64,000 bases of DNA from Brevibacterium antiquum CNRZ 918 (GCF_900169145.1 NZ_FXZD01000003.1:62001-126000), one strand, 5' to 3'. Shown: positions 43,914 through 53,674, numbered from the stretch's first letter. A program made the numbers and translations. Notes: generated from the letters alone by a model not told the origin.

Positions 43914-44131
43914 GTGTGCGGAGATGACTGGGTGGTCACTTCACCTTGCCTGCAGTCACCTCGGCGAACCATGTGGAGGCGAAGCCCTCCGTGTCCGTCC
44001 GTGGACTCGCACCCCCTGGGCTCTGCGACTCCTTACCCCGATGACGGCAATGAGTGCGATGTTTGAGATGATTGCGTGTGGTCGAGGCGGACGAACTGAC
44101 ATGGTCAAGCCCTGCAGCCAGATTGTGACCG
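43914..44131. other. Non-coding stretch upstream of the AzgA-type permease promoter
   Basis: Together with the permease promoter and leader, the tRNA and permease genes are separated by 449 bp. This part shows no recognisable gene, integrase, riboswitch or repeat; short open frames on the minus strand have no similarity I know. Confidence 0.5.
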
Positions 44132-44160
44132 TTGACACATTGCACCAAACAGACTTAACT
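44132..44160 (+). promoter_or_regulatory. Promoter of the AzgA-type permease gene
   Basis: TTGACA at 44132-44137, a 17-bp spacer and TTAACT at 44155-44160. The predicted start near 44167 is just before the palindromic operator at 44173-44188. Confidence 0.6.
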
Positions 44161-44172
44161 TATCAGGCGGAA

Positions 44173-44188
44173 CGGAAGTGTCTTTCCA
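44173..44188. promoter_or_regulatory. Purine-region operator candidate 1 (YGGAAR-N4-YTTCCR)
   Basis: CGGAAGTGTCTTTCCA, a full match to the dyad shared with sites at 53889, 62379 and 62466. It sits 41 bp after the start of the -35 box, at about +7, where a bound repressor would block transcription. Confidence 0.65.
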
Positions 44189-44307
44189 TGATGCGAAAAG
44201 AAGCTTCTGTTGTGGAAGCGGTGTCCGTTTCTCTGCGCAGGTTCAAAGCGCGTGGTCGCCAACGATGATGTTGCCGACTGATCAGATCGAACAACTTGAG
44301 GTGGTCC

Positions 44308-45789
44308 ATGAAAATGGCTGACAACGACCAACGGCGGGATGCGAAAACCGCCACCGAGAGCAGCGGGAGTCCCGGACTGCTCGACAGATTCTTCGAGATC
44401 ACATCACGCGGTTCCTCGATCAAGCAGGAGATCCGCGGAGGCATCGTCGCCTTCTTTGCGATGGCTTATATCGTCGTCCTCAACCCGCTCATCCTGGGCG
44501 GTTCCCAGGATGTCGCGGGCGGGACGCTCGACTTCGCCCAACTGACCGCTGTCACCGGCCTCATCGCCGGCGTCATCACGATCCTCTTCGGCGTCGTCGC
44601 GAGGCTCCCATTCGCGCTCGCCGCGGGACTGGGCATGAACAGCTTCCTGGCCGTCTCCGTGGTCCAGGACGTCACCTGGGCCGAAGCCATGGGGCTCGTG
44701 GTCATCAACGGTGTCATCATCGTCGTCCTCGGAGCCACCGGCATCCGAACCGCGATCTTCAACGCCGTGCCCCACGCTCTGAAGGTCGCGATCACGGTCG
44801 GCATCGGCCTGTTCATTGCGTTCATCGGCTTCGTCAACTCCGGCTTCGTCACCCGCACACCGGCCGGACCTCCCGTCCAGCTGGGGCAGAACGGGTCGAT
44901 TGCATCGCTGCCGACGCTCGTGTTCGTCTTCGCCCTGATCCTCATCGGCATCCTCGTCGCACGTCAGGTTCCGGGCGGAATCCTCATCGGCATCATCGTG
45001 GCCACGATCCTCGCGATGGTCATCCAGGCCTTCGCGAAGCTGGGAACCGTGGGCGACCCGGTCAACCCGGACCCGGTGGGCTGGAACCTCGCCGCACCCG
45101 AGATCCCCGGTCAGGTCGTGGCGCTGCCGGACTTCTCACTCATCGGCGCCTTCGACCTGTTCGGATCCTTTGAGCGCATCGGCGTCCTGGCTGCCACGAT
45201 GCTGGTCTTCACTCTGGTGTTCACGAACTTCTTCGACGCCATGGGCACAATGACCGGCCTCGCTCGCAGTGCCGGCCTGCAGACGAAGGACGGAATGTTC
45301 CCCCGCATCCGCGGTGCATTCATCGTCGAAGGCATCGGCGCAGTTGCCGGTGGTGGAGCTTCCGCCTCGTCGAACACCGTGTTCGTCGACGCCGCGGCAG
45401 GCATCGCCGAAGGCGCACGAACCGGACTCGCCGCCTGCGTCACCGGCGGACTGTTCCTGCTGTCGATGTTCTTCGCGCCGCTCATCGGCGTCATCCCGAT
45501 GGAAGCCGGAGCCGCCGCGCTCGTCATCGTCGGTGCCATGATGGTCACGCAGATCCGCGAGATCGACATGAGTGACTTCCGCACCTCGCTGCCGGTATTC
45601 CTGACCATGGTCACGATGCCGCTGACCTACTCGATCGCCAACGGAATCGGCGTCGGATTCATCTCCTGGGCCCTCATCCACGCGATGAGCAAGCGCGGCC
45701 GGGACGTCCACTGGCTCCTCTGGGTCGTGTCAGCAGGATTCGTCCTGTACTTCGTTCGCGGCCCGATTTCAGCTATCTTAGGTGGATGA
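44308..45789 (+). CDS. NCS2-family purine permease, AzgA type (hypoxanthine/guanine/adenine)
   Basis: 493 residues with about 12-14 membrane segments. N-terminal EITSRGSSIKQEIRGGIVAFFAMAYIVVLNPLIL and the helix LPFALAAGLGMNSFLAVSVV are typical of the AzgA branch of the xanthine/uracil permease superfamily, which imports hypoxanthine, guanine and adenine by proton symport. ATGs at 44308 and 44314 are both possible; GAGGTGG six bases upstream favours 44308. It is preceded by a good promoter and an operator candidate, and followed 231 bp later by xdhABC, which would use the imported purine. No terminator is seen between them, so co-transcription is possible. Confidence 0.9.
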   Translation: MKMADNDQRRDAKTATESSGSPGLLDRFFEITSRGSSIKQEIRGGIVAFFAMAYIVVLNPLILGGSQDVAGGTLDFAQLTAVTGLIAGVITILFGVVARLPFALAAGLGMNSFLAVSVVQDVTWAEAMGLVVINGVIIVVLGATGIRTAIFNAVPHALKVAITVGIGLFIAFIGFVNSGFVTRTPAGPPVQLGQNGSIASLPTLVFVFALILIGILVARQVPGGILIGIIVATILAMVIQAFAKLGTVGDPVNPDPVGWNLAAPEIPGQVVALPDFSLIGAFDLFGSFERIGVLAATMLVFTLVFTNFFDAMGTMTGLARSAGLQTKDGMFPRIRGAFIVEGIGAVAGGGASASSNTVFVDAAAGIAEGARTGLAACVTGGLFLLSMFFAPLIGVIPMEAGAAALVIVGAMMVTQIREIDMSDFRTSLPVFLTMVTMPLTYSIANGIGVGFISWALIHAMSKRGRDVHWLLWVVSAGFVLYFVRGPISAILGG

Positions 45790-46020
45790 GTGAAATGATT
45801 GGACATCTTGCTTGGGGAAAGGGCCAGATCGCACACGGCGACTGAAGCCTGAGTCGGTCGCTGCACTGACGGGGCACCCAGCCAACCGGGTCGCCGGCGT
45901 CAACTCGACTCCACGTTCTTCGCTGCTGTTCGCATGGATAACCAGAAGTTTCGAAGAACGAAGCAATTGTTCCAACCATGCACTGTGCGCCGCAGAGACG
46001 AGGCGCAGGAGGTAAGTGCG

Positions 46021-47505
46021 ATGTCTGCCACGGAAACTCAACGTTCCACCGCCCGGGTTTCAGTGAACTCAGCCGTTCACGAATTCGACGGGCCACCACA
46101 CACAAATGCTCTGGACTTCCTCCGCGGAGTCGGACTCACGGCAGCCAAGGAAGGCTGTGCCGAAGGCGAATGCGGGGCCTGCGCCATCATGGTCGCCCGC
46201 CCCGAGAACGATGGGACAACCCGTTGGACCTCGATCAACTCCTGCCTGCTGCCGGCCGCGGCACTCGACGGCCAAGAGGTCATCACGGCCGAAGGCCTCG
46301 CCGACGGTGAGAGCGTCCACCCCGTCCAGGAAGAGATGGCAGTGCGCGGAGGATCCCAATGCGGATACTGCACCCCCGGCTTCATCTGCTCCATGGCCGC
46401 CGAATACTACCGGCCCGAACGTGGAGACGATGCCGCTGCGACCACCGGCGACAACGCGGCCGACCACCACTGCGGCCCCAACGGCTTCGACATCCATTCC
46501 CTGTCAGGCAACCTCTGCCGCTGCACCGGCTACCGCCCCATCCGAGACGCTGCCTACGCCCTCGGCCAGCCCGAACCCGGCGACCCGGTCGCGGCGCGTC
46601 GCGAGAAGCCGGCCCCGAACTCGGCGAGCACCGATATCCACCGGGCCGATACCGCCACCGGTGAAATCGGACGGTTCCGTCGTCCTTCCACCCTCGCCGA
46701 GGTGCTTCACATCCTGGCCGATGAGCCCGAGGTTCTCGTCGTCGCCGGCGCCACCGATTGGGGCGTGGAGGTCAACATCAAGAACGCACGCGCCAAATCG
46801 ATGCTCGCCATCGACCGCCTCCCCGAGCTGCGCGGCATCGCTCGCAGCGCTGAATACATTGAGCTGGGGGCAGCTCACACACTGAGTGAACTCGAACGCG
46901 AACTCGCCGGATCGATCCCGCTGCTGGGCAAACTGATCCCTCAGTTCGCCTCCCGACTCATCCGCAACGCCGCTACCATCGGTGGCAACCTCGGCACGGG
47001 CTCACCCATCGGCGACGCCCCGCCGGCGCTCCTGGCCTTGGACGCACAGCTCGTGCTCACCTCGGCGCAGGGCTCACGAATCGTGGAACTCGCCGACTAT
47101 TTCACCGGCTACCGGCAGACCGTACGCGGTGCGGGTGAGCTCATCACCGCGATCCGCATCCCATTGCCACTGGCACCACTGACCTCGTTCCAGAAGATCG
47201 CGAAGCGCCGCTTCGACGACATCTCCTCGGTCGCAATCGGCTACGCGGTGAGAGTCGAGGACGGGGTCGTGGCCAAGGCCCGGATCGGTCTGGGCGGCGT
47301 CGTGGCCACCCCGCTTCGCGCCAAGGCCACCGAGGCGCTGCTCGAGGGGGCACCCTGGACGCTGGAGACCGTGCACGGTGCTGCAGATACCCTCGCCGCC
47401 GAGGGCACCCCGATGGATGATCACCGGGCGAGTGCGAAATACCGGACCGCGATGCTGCGGTCCTCGCTTGAGCGTTTCTTTGCCGAACAGGAGGCAGGAC
47501 GATGA
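46021..47505 (+). CDS. xdhA: Xanthine dehydrogenase, iron-sulphur and FAD subunit
   Basis: 494 residues. The 2Fe-2S plant-type cluster uses Cys46, Cys51, Cys54 and Cys75. The second cluster uses Cys114, Cys117, Cys166 and Cys168 (CGYC, CRC), with a ~30-residue insert between the pairs. The FAD domain (about 220-490) has VVAGATDWG and NAATIGGNLGTGSPIGD. It moves electrons from the molybdenum centre to NAD. AGGAGGT lies 8 nt before the ATG at 46021. It overlaps xdhB by 4 bp. No exact copy of the purine operator is visible in the 231 bp upstream. Confidence 0.95.
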   Translation: MSATETQRSTARVSVNSAVHEFDGPPHTNALDFLRGVGLTAAKEGCAEGECGACAIMVARPENDGTTRWTSINSCLLPAAALDGQEVITAEGLADGESVHPVQEEMAVRGGSQCGYCTPGFICSMAAEYYRPERGDDAAATTGDNAADHHCGPNGFDIHSLSGNLCRCTGYRPIRDAAYALGQPEPGDPVAARREKPAPNSASTDIHRADTATGEIGRFRRPSTLAEVLHILADEPEVLVVAGATDWGVEVNIKNARAKSMLAIDRLPELRGIARSAEYIELGAAHTLSELERELAGSIPLLGKLIPQFASRLIRNAATIGGNLGTGSPIGDAPPALLALDAQLVLTSAQGSRIVELADYFTGYRQTVRGAGELITAIRIPLPLAPLTSFQKIAKRRFDDISSVAIGYAVRVEDGVVAKARIGLGGVVATPLRAKATEALLEGAPWTLETVHGAADTLAAEGTPMDDHRASAKYRTAMLRSSLERFFAEQEAGR

Positions 47506-49916
47506 GCCAGCTGTCACAGCGCCCCACCGATCCCATCGTCGGTGAGAGCCACCACCACGAAAGCGCCTTCGGTCACGTCACCGGAGCGGCCCTCTACACC
47601 GATGACCTGGTCGGACGCCTCACTGGCGTCCTCCACGCCCACCCCGTGCAGTCCACCCAGGCGCACGCGAAGCTGGGCAGCGTCGATATCGCCGGCGCCT
47701 ACGAGATCCCGGGCGTCGTCCGTGTGATCACGGCCGAAGACATTCCCGGCGTCAACGACCAGGGCGTCAAACACGACGAGCCGATGCTGCCCGTTGACGA
47801 GGTGATGTTCTTCGGCCAGCCCATCGCCTGGGTCCTCGGCAACGACCTCGAAGCGGCGAAGGCCGGAGCGGCAGCTGTCGTCGTTGACTACGAACCGCTG
47901 CCCTCTCTGGTCAGCGTGAGGGATGCGATCGAGGCGAAGAGCTTCCACGGCATTCAGCCCGTCATCGACAAGGGCGACGCCACCGGAGCCTTCGCCGATG
48001 CCGCTCACGTGTTCGAAGGCGAATTCGAGTTCGCCGGCCAAGAGCACTTCTACCTCGAGACCCAGGCCTCGCTGGCTCACATCGATGAAAGCGGGCAGAT
48101 CTTCGTCCAGTGCTCGACCCAGCACCCCACCGAAACGCAGGACATCGTCTCCCACGTCCTCGGGGTTCCCGCCCATGAGGTGACCGTGCAATGCCTGCGC
48201 ATGGGCGGTGGATTCGGCGGCAAGGAGATGCAGCCACACGGATATGCGGCTCTGGCGGCCCTCGGCGCGAAGCTCACCGGTCGCCCGGTGCGCCTGCGTC
48301 TGAACCGCACACTCGACATCACGATGACCGGCAAGCGCCACGGCTTCCATTCGTCCTGGAAGATCGGATTCACCGACGAGGGCAAGATTCTCGCCCTCGA
48401 CGCGACTCTGACCGCTGACGGTGGGTGGAGCCTCGACCTGTCCGAGCCCGTGCTCACCCGCGCCATGTGTCACATCGACAACGCCTACTGGGTGCCCAAC
48501 ATCCGTGTGGCCGGTCGCATTGCGAAGTGCAACAAGACCTCGCAGACGGCCTTCCGCGGATTCGGCGGACCCCAGGGCATGCTGGTGATGGAGGACATCC
48601 TCGGCCGGGTCGCCCCGAAGCTGGGGCTGTCGGCCCGTGAACTGCGCCGTCGTAACTTCTACACCGCCGGACAGGACACCCCGTACTACCAGCCGGTGCG
48701 TCATCCCGAGCGGATGGAGGCCGCCTGGGATCAGGTCGTGTCCACCGCCGAGGTGGAGGCCCGGGAATCCGAAATCGACCAGTTCAATGCCCGGAACGAG
48801 CACGTCAAACGCGCGATCGCGATCACCCCGGTGAAGTTCGGGATCTCGTTCAACCTCACCGCCTTCAACCAAGGCGGCGCCCTCGTCCTCGTGTACAAGG
48901 ACGGTTCCGTCCTCGTCACTCATGGTGGCACCGAGATGGGCCAGGGCCTGCACATGAAGATGCTGCAGGTCGCGGCCACCACCCTCGGGGTGCCTCTGTC
49001 CACGGTGCGGCTTGCGCCCACGCGCACGGACAAGGTCCCCAACACCTCGGCGACGGCGGCAAGCTCCGGAACCGACCTCAACGGCGGTGCGGTCAAGGAC
49101 GCCTGCGAACAGATCCGGGGCCGGCTGACACAGGTCGCCGCCGGAATCCTCGGGGCACCCGCCAACGAGGTCAGCGTCCACCGCGGCATCGTCAGTGCGC
49201 TGTCATCGAAGAAGACGGTGACCTGGGAAGAGCTCATCAACGCCGCCTACTTCCAGCGGGTCCAGCTCTCGGCCTCCGGGTTCTACCGAACCGAAGGACT
49301 GCACTGGGACCTGTCGGTCATGACCGGTGAGCCCTTCAAATACTTCGCCTACGGTGCGGCCGCGTCCGAGGTCGAGGTCAACCGCTTCGACGGATCCTAC
49401 ACACTGCGCCGGGTCGACATCGTCCATGATGTCGGCGATTCGCTCTCACCTCTGATCGACCTCGGCCAGATCGAGGGCGGATTCGTCCAAGGCGCCGGTT
49501 GGCTGACCCTGGAGGACCTGCGGTGGGACGAATCAGACAAGCCCAGCCGAGGTCGCCTGGCGACCCAAGCCGCCAGCACCTACAAGATCCCCAGCTTCTC
49601 TGAGGCGCCAGAGGTCTTCAACGTCTCGCTGCTGGACAAGGCACACGAAGAGGGTGCCGTCTACGGCTCCAAGGCCGTGGGCGAACCACCGCTCATGCTC
49701 GCATTCTCCGTCCGGGAGGCCCTGCGAGGCGCTGTGGCCGCGTTCGGCTCGGAGACTGCCGGCGAACACGGTCCCTCCGTCGAGCTGGCCTCACCGGCGA
49801 CGCCCGAAGCCGTGTTCTGGGCCATCGAATCGGTGCGGCTGCCTGCCGCCAGCGATGCTACCGTGTCCGGAGATGCTGCGCAGGGGAGCCCGGAAGGCAT
49901 CAGTGTCCCATCATGA
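47502..49916 (+). CDS. xdhB: Xanthine dehydrogenase, molybdopterin-binding subunit
   Basis: 804 residues of the xanthine oxidase large-subunit family. Cofactor and substrate motifs are GGGFGGKE (about 228-235), FRGFGGPQGMLVMEDI (about 350-365), GGTEMGQGLHMK (about 475-486) and GEPPLMLAFSVREA (about 727-740), which includes the catalytic Glu. It hydroxylates hypoxanthine to xanthine and xanthine to urate. The ATGA overlaps at both ends couple it to xdhA and xdhC. Confidence 0.95.
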   Translation: MSQLSQRPTDPIVGESHHHESAFGHVTGAALYTDDLVGRLTGVLHAHPVQSTQAHAKLGSVDIAGAYEIPGVVRVITAEDIPGVNDQGVKHDEPMLPVDEVMFFGQPIAWVLGNDLEAAKAGAAAVVVDYEPLPSLVSVRDAIEAKSFHGIQPVIDKGDATGAFADAAHVFEGEFEFAGQEHFYLETQASLAHIDESGQIFVQCSTQHPTETQDIVSHVLGVPAHEVTVQCLRMGGGFGGKEMQPHGYAALAALGAKLTGRPVRLRLNRTLDITMTGKRHGFHSSWKIGFTDEGKILALDATLTADGGWSLDLSEPVLTRAMCHIDNAYWVPNIRVAGRIAKCNKTSQTAFRGFGGPQGMLVMEDILGRVAPKLGLSARELRRRNFYTAGQDTPYYQPVRHPERMEAAWDQVVSTAEVEARESEIDQFNARNEHVKRAIAITPVKFGISFNLTAFNQGGALVLVYKDGSVLVTHGGTEMGQGLHMKMLQVAATTLGVPLSTVRLAPTRTDKVPNTSATAASSGTDLNGGAVKDACEQIRGRLTQVAAGILGAPANEVSVHRGIVSALSSKKTVTWEELINAAYFQRVQLSASGFYRTEGLHWDLSVMTGEPFKYFAYGAAASEVEVNRFDGSYTLRRVDIVHDVGDSLSPLIDLGQIEGGFVQGAGWLTLEDLRWDESDKPSRGRLATQAASTYKIPSFSEAPEVFNVSLLDKAHEEGAVYGSKAVGEPPLMLAFSVREALRGAVAAFGSETAGEHGPSVELASPATPEAVFWAIESVRLPAASDATVSGDAAQGSPEGISVPS

Positions 49917-50722
49917 CCTGGATGGACACAGCTGCGAAGCTTCGTTCTTCTCGGGTGCCGGCCGTCCTCGTCACTCTCGCCTCGGTTCGCGGGCACGCCC
50001 CGCGTGAGGCCGGAGCGAAGCTGATCGTCACCGCCGATGACCTGCATGGGACCATCGGCGGTGGCAACATGGAGATGACTGCCGTCACCCGTGCCCGCGA
50101 GATCCTGGCTGCAGCGTCTGGGCCGGGATCGGAGGCGACTCGACCCGAACCTGAGATGCTCACGCTGCGACTCAACGACAAGGCACCGGCCAAATACGGG
50201 CGTCAATGCTGCGGGGGAGAGGTCAGCGTACTGCTCGAACCGCTGCCCGTGCCCGCCTCGGTGGCGATCTTCGGGATCGGCAACATCGGACTTGAGCTGA
50301 CCCGAATCCTGGCCCGCCACGACATCGACATCCACCTCAGCGACTCCCGTCCCGAGCATCTCGAGGAGCTCGAGCGACTGGAACCGCCTGTGGCCCAGGT
50401 CCATCGCGAGTTCGCCGTCGTCGGCGAGGAGGTGCTTGTCGGGCTGCCCATGGGCACGCATGTGCTCATCATGACCCACGACCACGCCGAGGATCTCCAC
50501 CTCTGCGATGCGGCACTGACCCGCGGCGACCTCGGGTCCATCGGGCTCATCGGCTCGAGTGCCAAATGGCAGCGGTTCAGAAAGAACCTCATCGCCGAAG
50601 GCCACACACCCGAGACTGTTGACACCATCGACTGCCCCATCGGCCTGCCCGATCTGCCCGGAAAGCAGCCGGCGACGATCGCACTCAGCGTCGCCGCCGA
50701 TCTGCTGGGCCGCATCGGCTGA
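49913..50722 (+). CDS. xdhC: Xanthine dehydrogenase accessory protein
   Basis: 269 residues. The N-terminal XdhC domain (about 10-75) has AVLVTLASVRGHAPREAGAKLIV and GTIGGGNMEM. YGRQCCGGEVSVLLEPL follows, then a Rossmann-like C-terminal domain (about 105-265) with VAIFGIGNIG and GLIGSSAKWQRF. XdhC binds molybdenum cofactor, promotes its sulphuration and delivers it to XdhB. It is needed for an active enzyme but is not part of it. It overlaps xdhB by 4 bp and precedes guaD by 40 bp. Confidence 0.94.
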   Translation: MTWMDTAAKLRSSRVPAVLVTLASVRGHAPREAGAKLIVTADDLHGTIGGGNMEMTAVTRAREILAAASGPGSEATRPEPEMLTLRLNDKAPAKYGRQCCGGEVSVLLEPLPVPASVAIFGIGNIGLELTRILARHDIDIHLSDSRPEHLEELERLEPPVAQVHREFAVVGEEVLVGLPMGTHVLIMTHDHAEDLHLCDAALTRGDLGSIGLIGSSAKWQRFRKNLIAEGHTPETVDTIDCPIGLPDLPGKQPATIALSVAADLLGRIG

Positions 50723-50762
50723 CAGGCCTTCTGCCACACTTCACCTTCCAAGGAGCACCACT

Positions 50763-52070
50763 ATGTTCATCTACCGTGCCCGTGTCTTCGACACACCGAT
50801 CGACCCCTTCGCCGGGGGCACTCTGCGCTCGGGCTCAGACGTCGCCATCGTCGTCGCTGAGGGGCTGATCATCGCCCGCACCGACTACGCGAGTGCGGTT
50901 GCTGAGCATCCCGACGCCGAGGTGGTCGACCTGCGTGCCGGCGTACTCATTCCCGGCCTCATCGACACCCATGTCCACTACCCGCAGGTCCGCGCGATCG
51001 GCTATCTCGGCAAGCCTCTGCTCGAGTGGCTCGACCACTGTGCCCTGCCAGAAGAGGCGAAGCTCGCTGACGAGGCCTATGCCTCTGCCGTGGCCGGCGA
51101 GTTCCTCGCCGGGCTGACCTCGGCGGGAACCACCTCGGCGATGGTCTTCGGTTCGCATTTCGCAACCGCCATGGACACCTTCTTCTCCCAAGCCGCCGAG
51201 GTGGGTCTGCGGATCACATCTGGACTGGTCACCAGCGACAAGACCCTTCCAGAACCGCTGCTGACCAGCGTCGAGCAATCAGTGTCCGAGAGTCAGGGTC
51301 TCATCGACCGCTGGCACGGGAACGGCAGACTCAGATTCGCCATCACTCCGCGCTTCTCCTTCTCTGCGGGGGAGGAGCTGCTGGCCGCTGGTGGGCAGCT
51401 GCTGGCGGACAATCCTGGGGTCTGGGTGACCTCTCACCTCAACGAGAACCGCGACGAGATCGCCGGTGTCGCCGAGATGTTCCCCGAAGCACGCGACTAC
51501 CTCGACACCTACGATCGTGCGGGACTGCTGGGCAGGCGGACGATCCTGGCCCACAACGTCCACCCGAACGATCGTGAACTGGCCAGAATGGCCGAGGTCG
51601 GGGCCGCCTCGGCGCACTGTCCGACCTCGAATTCGAACCTGGCCAGCGGCTTCTTCCCACTGCGCCGACACATCGAGGCCGGAGTCCGCGTCGCGCTCGG
51701 CTCCGATGTGGGAGCGGGGACAGGATTCTCCCTGCTCAAGGAGGGCGTCCAGGCGTACTTCATGCAGCAGCTCGACCCGTCCGGCGGTCTGCCGCTGAGC
51801 TCCGCACACCTGCTGCACCTGGCCACCGCCGCCGGCGCCGAGGCGCTCGAACTCGGCGATGAGGTGGGTGACCTGTCCGTGGGCAAGCGCTTCGACGCGG
51901 CCTACATCTCACCTGCAGCGCACCAGCCCCTGGACGTGGGCATCAGGCACGCCGGCAGCGACGAGGACGCTCTGGCGAAGATCTTCGCCATGGGGACACC
52001 AGCCGACATCACCCGCGTGTGGGTCGACGGTCAGCTCGTCAAGGGCGGCGGTGCTCCGACTCCTCGCTGA
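50763..52070 (+). CDS. guaD: Guanine deaminase
   Basis: 435-residue amidohydrolase. Zinc ligands and active-site blocks are PGLIDTHVHYPQ (about 62-73), WVTSHLNEN, ILAHNVH and ALGSDVGAGTGFS. The HVHYPQ motif and the WLDHCALPEE segment are typical of guanine deaminase. It converts guanine to xanthine, feeding xanthine dehydrogenase encoded just upstream. AAGGAG precedes the ATG at 50763. Its last 32 bp overlap the 3' end of the convergent permease gene. Confidence 0.94.
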   Translation: MFIYRARVFDTPIDPFAGGTLRSGSDVAIVVAEGLIIARTDYASAVAEHPDAEVVDLRAGVLIPGLIDTHVHYPQVRAIGYLGKPLLEWLDHCALPEEAKLADEAYASAVAGEFLAGLTSAGTTSAMVFGSHFATAMDTFFSQAAEVGLRITSGLVTSDKTLPEPLLTSVEQSVSESQGLIDRWHGNGRLRFAITPRFSFSAGEELLAAGGQLLADNPGVWVTSHLNENRDEIAGVAEMFPEARDYLDTYDRAGLLGRRTILAHNVHPNDRELARMAEVGAASAHCPTSNSNLASGFFPLRRHIEAGVRVALGSDVGAGTGFSLLKEGVQAYFMQQLDPSGGLPLSSAHLLHLATAAGAEALELGDEVGDLSVGKRFDAAYISPAAHQPLDVGIRHAGSDEDALAKIFAMGTPADITRVWVDGQLVKGGGAPTPR

Positions 52071-53616
52071 CGACCTGCTTCACGCTGGCGGTGTCGACGA
52101 TGTCTCCGCAGTCGATCGCGGCGCGGATCTCCTCGGCCTGCTCGTCGGGAACGAGTGGGATCTCCTCGCCATCGCAGTCGACGAAGACTCCGTCGATGAA
52201 CTGATCGCCTTCGCGCAGATCCTTGAGGTTCGAAGGTGTGAGGAAGCGCGCGGGCTTCGCACCGTAGACGGAGGGGTTTCGCGAATTGCCGAAACTCAGC
52301 TCGTTGAACAGGAGATTGAGCAGAACCGCCATGATCGCGGCCGAGGAGATTCCCGAGTGGAAGATCGTCTGCACCCAGGACGGGAACTGCTCGTAGAAGT
52401 CGGGCTTGACCACGGGGATGAGTGCGAAGGCGAGCGAGGCGGAGACGATGATGAGGTTCATGTTTCCCTCGAACTTCACCTCCTTGAGGTTGCGGATGCC
52501 TGATCCCGAAACGGTTCCGAAGAGGATGAACCCGGCGCCGCCGAGGACGGGCATCGGCACAGCCGCGACGACCTGACCGAGTACGGGCATGAGCCCGAGA
52601 AGGATGAGGATGACACCGCCCGCGGAGACGACGAAGCGGGAGCGGACTCCGGTCAGCGCCACGAGGCCCACGTTCTGGGCGAAGGCCGACTGGGTGAAGG
52701 ACCCGAAGAAGGGCGCAATGACCGAGGAGAGCATGTCGGCGCGCAGCCCGGCCGAGACCCGCTTCTTGTCGACCGGGGTGCCGACGATCTCGCCGACGGC
52801 CAGCACGTCCGCTGCGGTCTCGGTCTTGATGACGAGGATGACGATGAGCATCGAGCCGATCGCTGCAAGGTCGAAGGTCGGCGCGCCGAAGGGCAGCAGT
52901 CCCGGTAGCGCTACCGGAGCGCCGTCGCCGACGTCGGAGAAGTCCGTCATGCCCATCGCAGCACCGATGGCCGTGCCGATGATGAGGCCGAGCAGGATCG
53001 ACAGCCGTGAGATCGTGGCCGATCCCACCTTGCTCAGCAGCAGGATGACGGCGAAGGTGATGAAGGCCAGTGCGATGTTCTGCACGGAACCGTAGTCGGC
53101 GGCGGCCTCGTCGCCGCCCATGGCCCAATTGCCCGCAGTCGGAATGAGTGTGAGTCCGATGGCCGTGATGACCACGCCGGTGACCACGGGTGGGAAGAAG
53201 CGGATGATCCGGGCGAAGAACGGAGCCACGACGAATCCGATGACGCTGGCGACGATGACCGCGCCGAAGATGTCGCCGAGGTTGCCGCCGCCGGAGAGGA
53301 TGGAGAGCATCGTCGCGACGCCGGCGAAGGAGACTCCCTGGATCAATGGCAGACGCGATCCCACCAGGGGGAAGCCGATGCTCTGGATCAGGGTTGCTAT
53401 CCCGCCGACGAAGAGGCTGGCGGTGACGAGTGCGACGAGCTGATCGCCGTCGACGCCGGCCGCCTTGCCGATGATGAGCGGCACCGCGATGATGCCGCCG
53501 TACATGGTGAGGACGTGCTGGAGCCCGTAGGCGAAGAGCTTGGGCACCGGGAGCCACGCGTCCTCGGGCCGCGTGGACCCGGGCGGGAGGGACTTCGTCG
53601 TCGAACTCTCGGTCAT
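52039..53616 (-). CDS. NCS2-family nucleobase permease (xanthine/uric acid or uracil type)
   Basis: 525 residues with about 12-14 membrane helices. The opening (VPKLFAYGLQHVLTMYGGIIAVPLIIG), QGVSFAGVATMLSI and the signature region near FTQSAFAQNVGLVALTGVRSRFV are typical of the xanthine/uracil permease family; the QNVGLV block fits the urate/xanthine branch. The C-terminus has a ~70-residue cytoplasmic extension beyond usual length, containing DQFIDGVFVDCDGEEIPLVP. It probably imports xanthine or urate. It is divergent from hyi with 339 bp between them, and a weak operator-like dyad lies 43 bp upstream. Confidence 0.88.
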   Translation of the reverse strand: MTESSTTKSLPPGSTRPEDAWLPVPKLFAYGLQHVLTMYGGIIAVPLIIGKAAGVDGDQLVALVTASLFVGGIATLIQSIGFPLVGSRLPLIQGVSFAGVATMLSILSGGGNLGDIFGAVIVASVIGFVVAPFFARIIRFFPPVVTGVVITAIGLTLIPTAGNWAMGGDEAAADYGSVQNIALAFITFAVILLLSKVGSATISRLSILLGLIIGTAIGAAMGMTDFSDVGDGAPVALPGLLPFGAPTFDLAAIGSMLIVILVIKTETAADVLAVGEIVGTPVDKKRVSAGLRADMLSSVIAPFFGSFTQSAFAQNVGLVALTGVRSRFVVSAGGVILILLGLMPVLGQVVAAVPMPVLGGAGFILFGTVSGSGIRNLKEVKFEGNMNLIIVSASLAFALIPVVKPDFYEQFPSWVQTIFHSGISSAAIMAVLLNLLFNELSFGNSRNPSVYGAKPARFLTPSNLKDLREGDQFIDGVFVDCDGEEIPLVPDEQAEEIRAAIDCGDIVDTASVKQVVSEESEHRRP

Positions 53617-53658
53617 ATCTCAGCCTTCCGAAGCAAGCCTCATTACTCTTCCGTATCG

Positions 53659-53674
53659 TGGATTCGATCTTCCA
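53659..53674. promoter_or_regulatory. Purine-region operator candidate 2 (degenerate)
   Basis: TGGATTCGATCTTCCA keeps one perfect half and two mismatches in the other. Read toward the permease gene, it continues into CGATACG exactly as the site at 53889 does toward hyi; the 11-mer at 53652-53662 is the inverted copy of 53901-53911. TTGACT on the minus strand (53720-53715) could be its -35 box. Confidence 0.5.

Noticed and set aside
43771..44131. Integrated element at the tRNA-Ser
   Set aside because: No integrase gene and no second copy of the tRNA end were seen downstream; the following genes are metabolic.
43914..44307. Purine riboswitch in the leader of the AzgA-type permease gene
   Set aside because: No three-way-junction consensus was visible and the predicted leader is only about 140 nt, with a protein-type dyad at its start.
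47514..49181. 555-codon minus-strand open frame opposite xdhB
   Set aside because: It is a shadow of the xanthine dehydrogenase gene with no recognisable domain.
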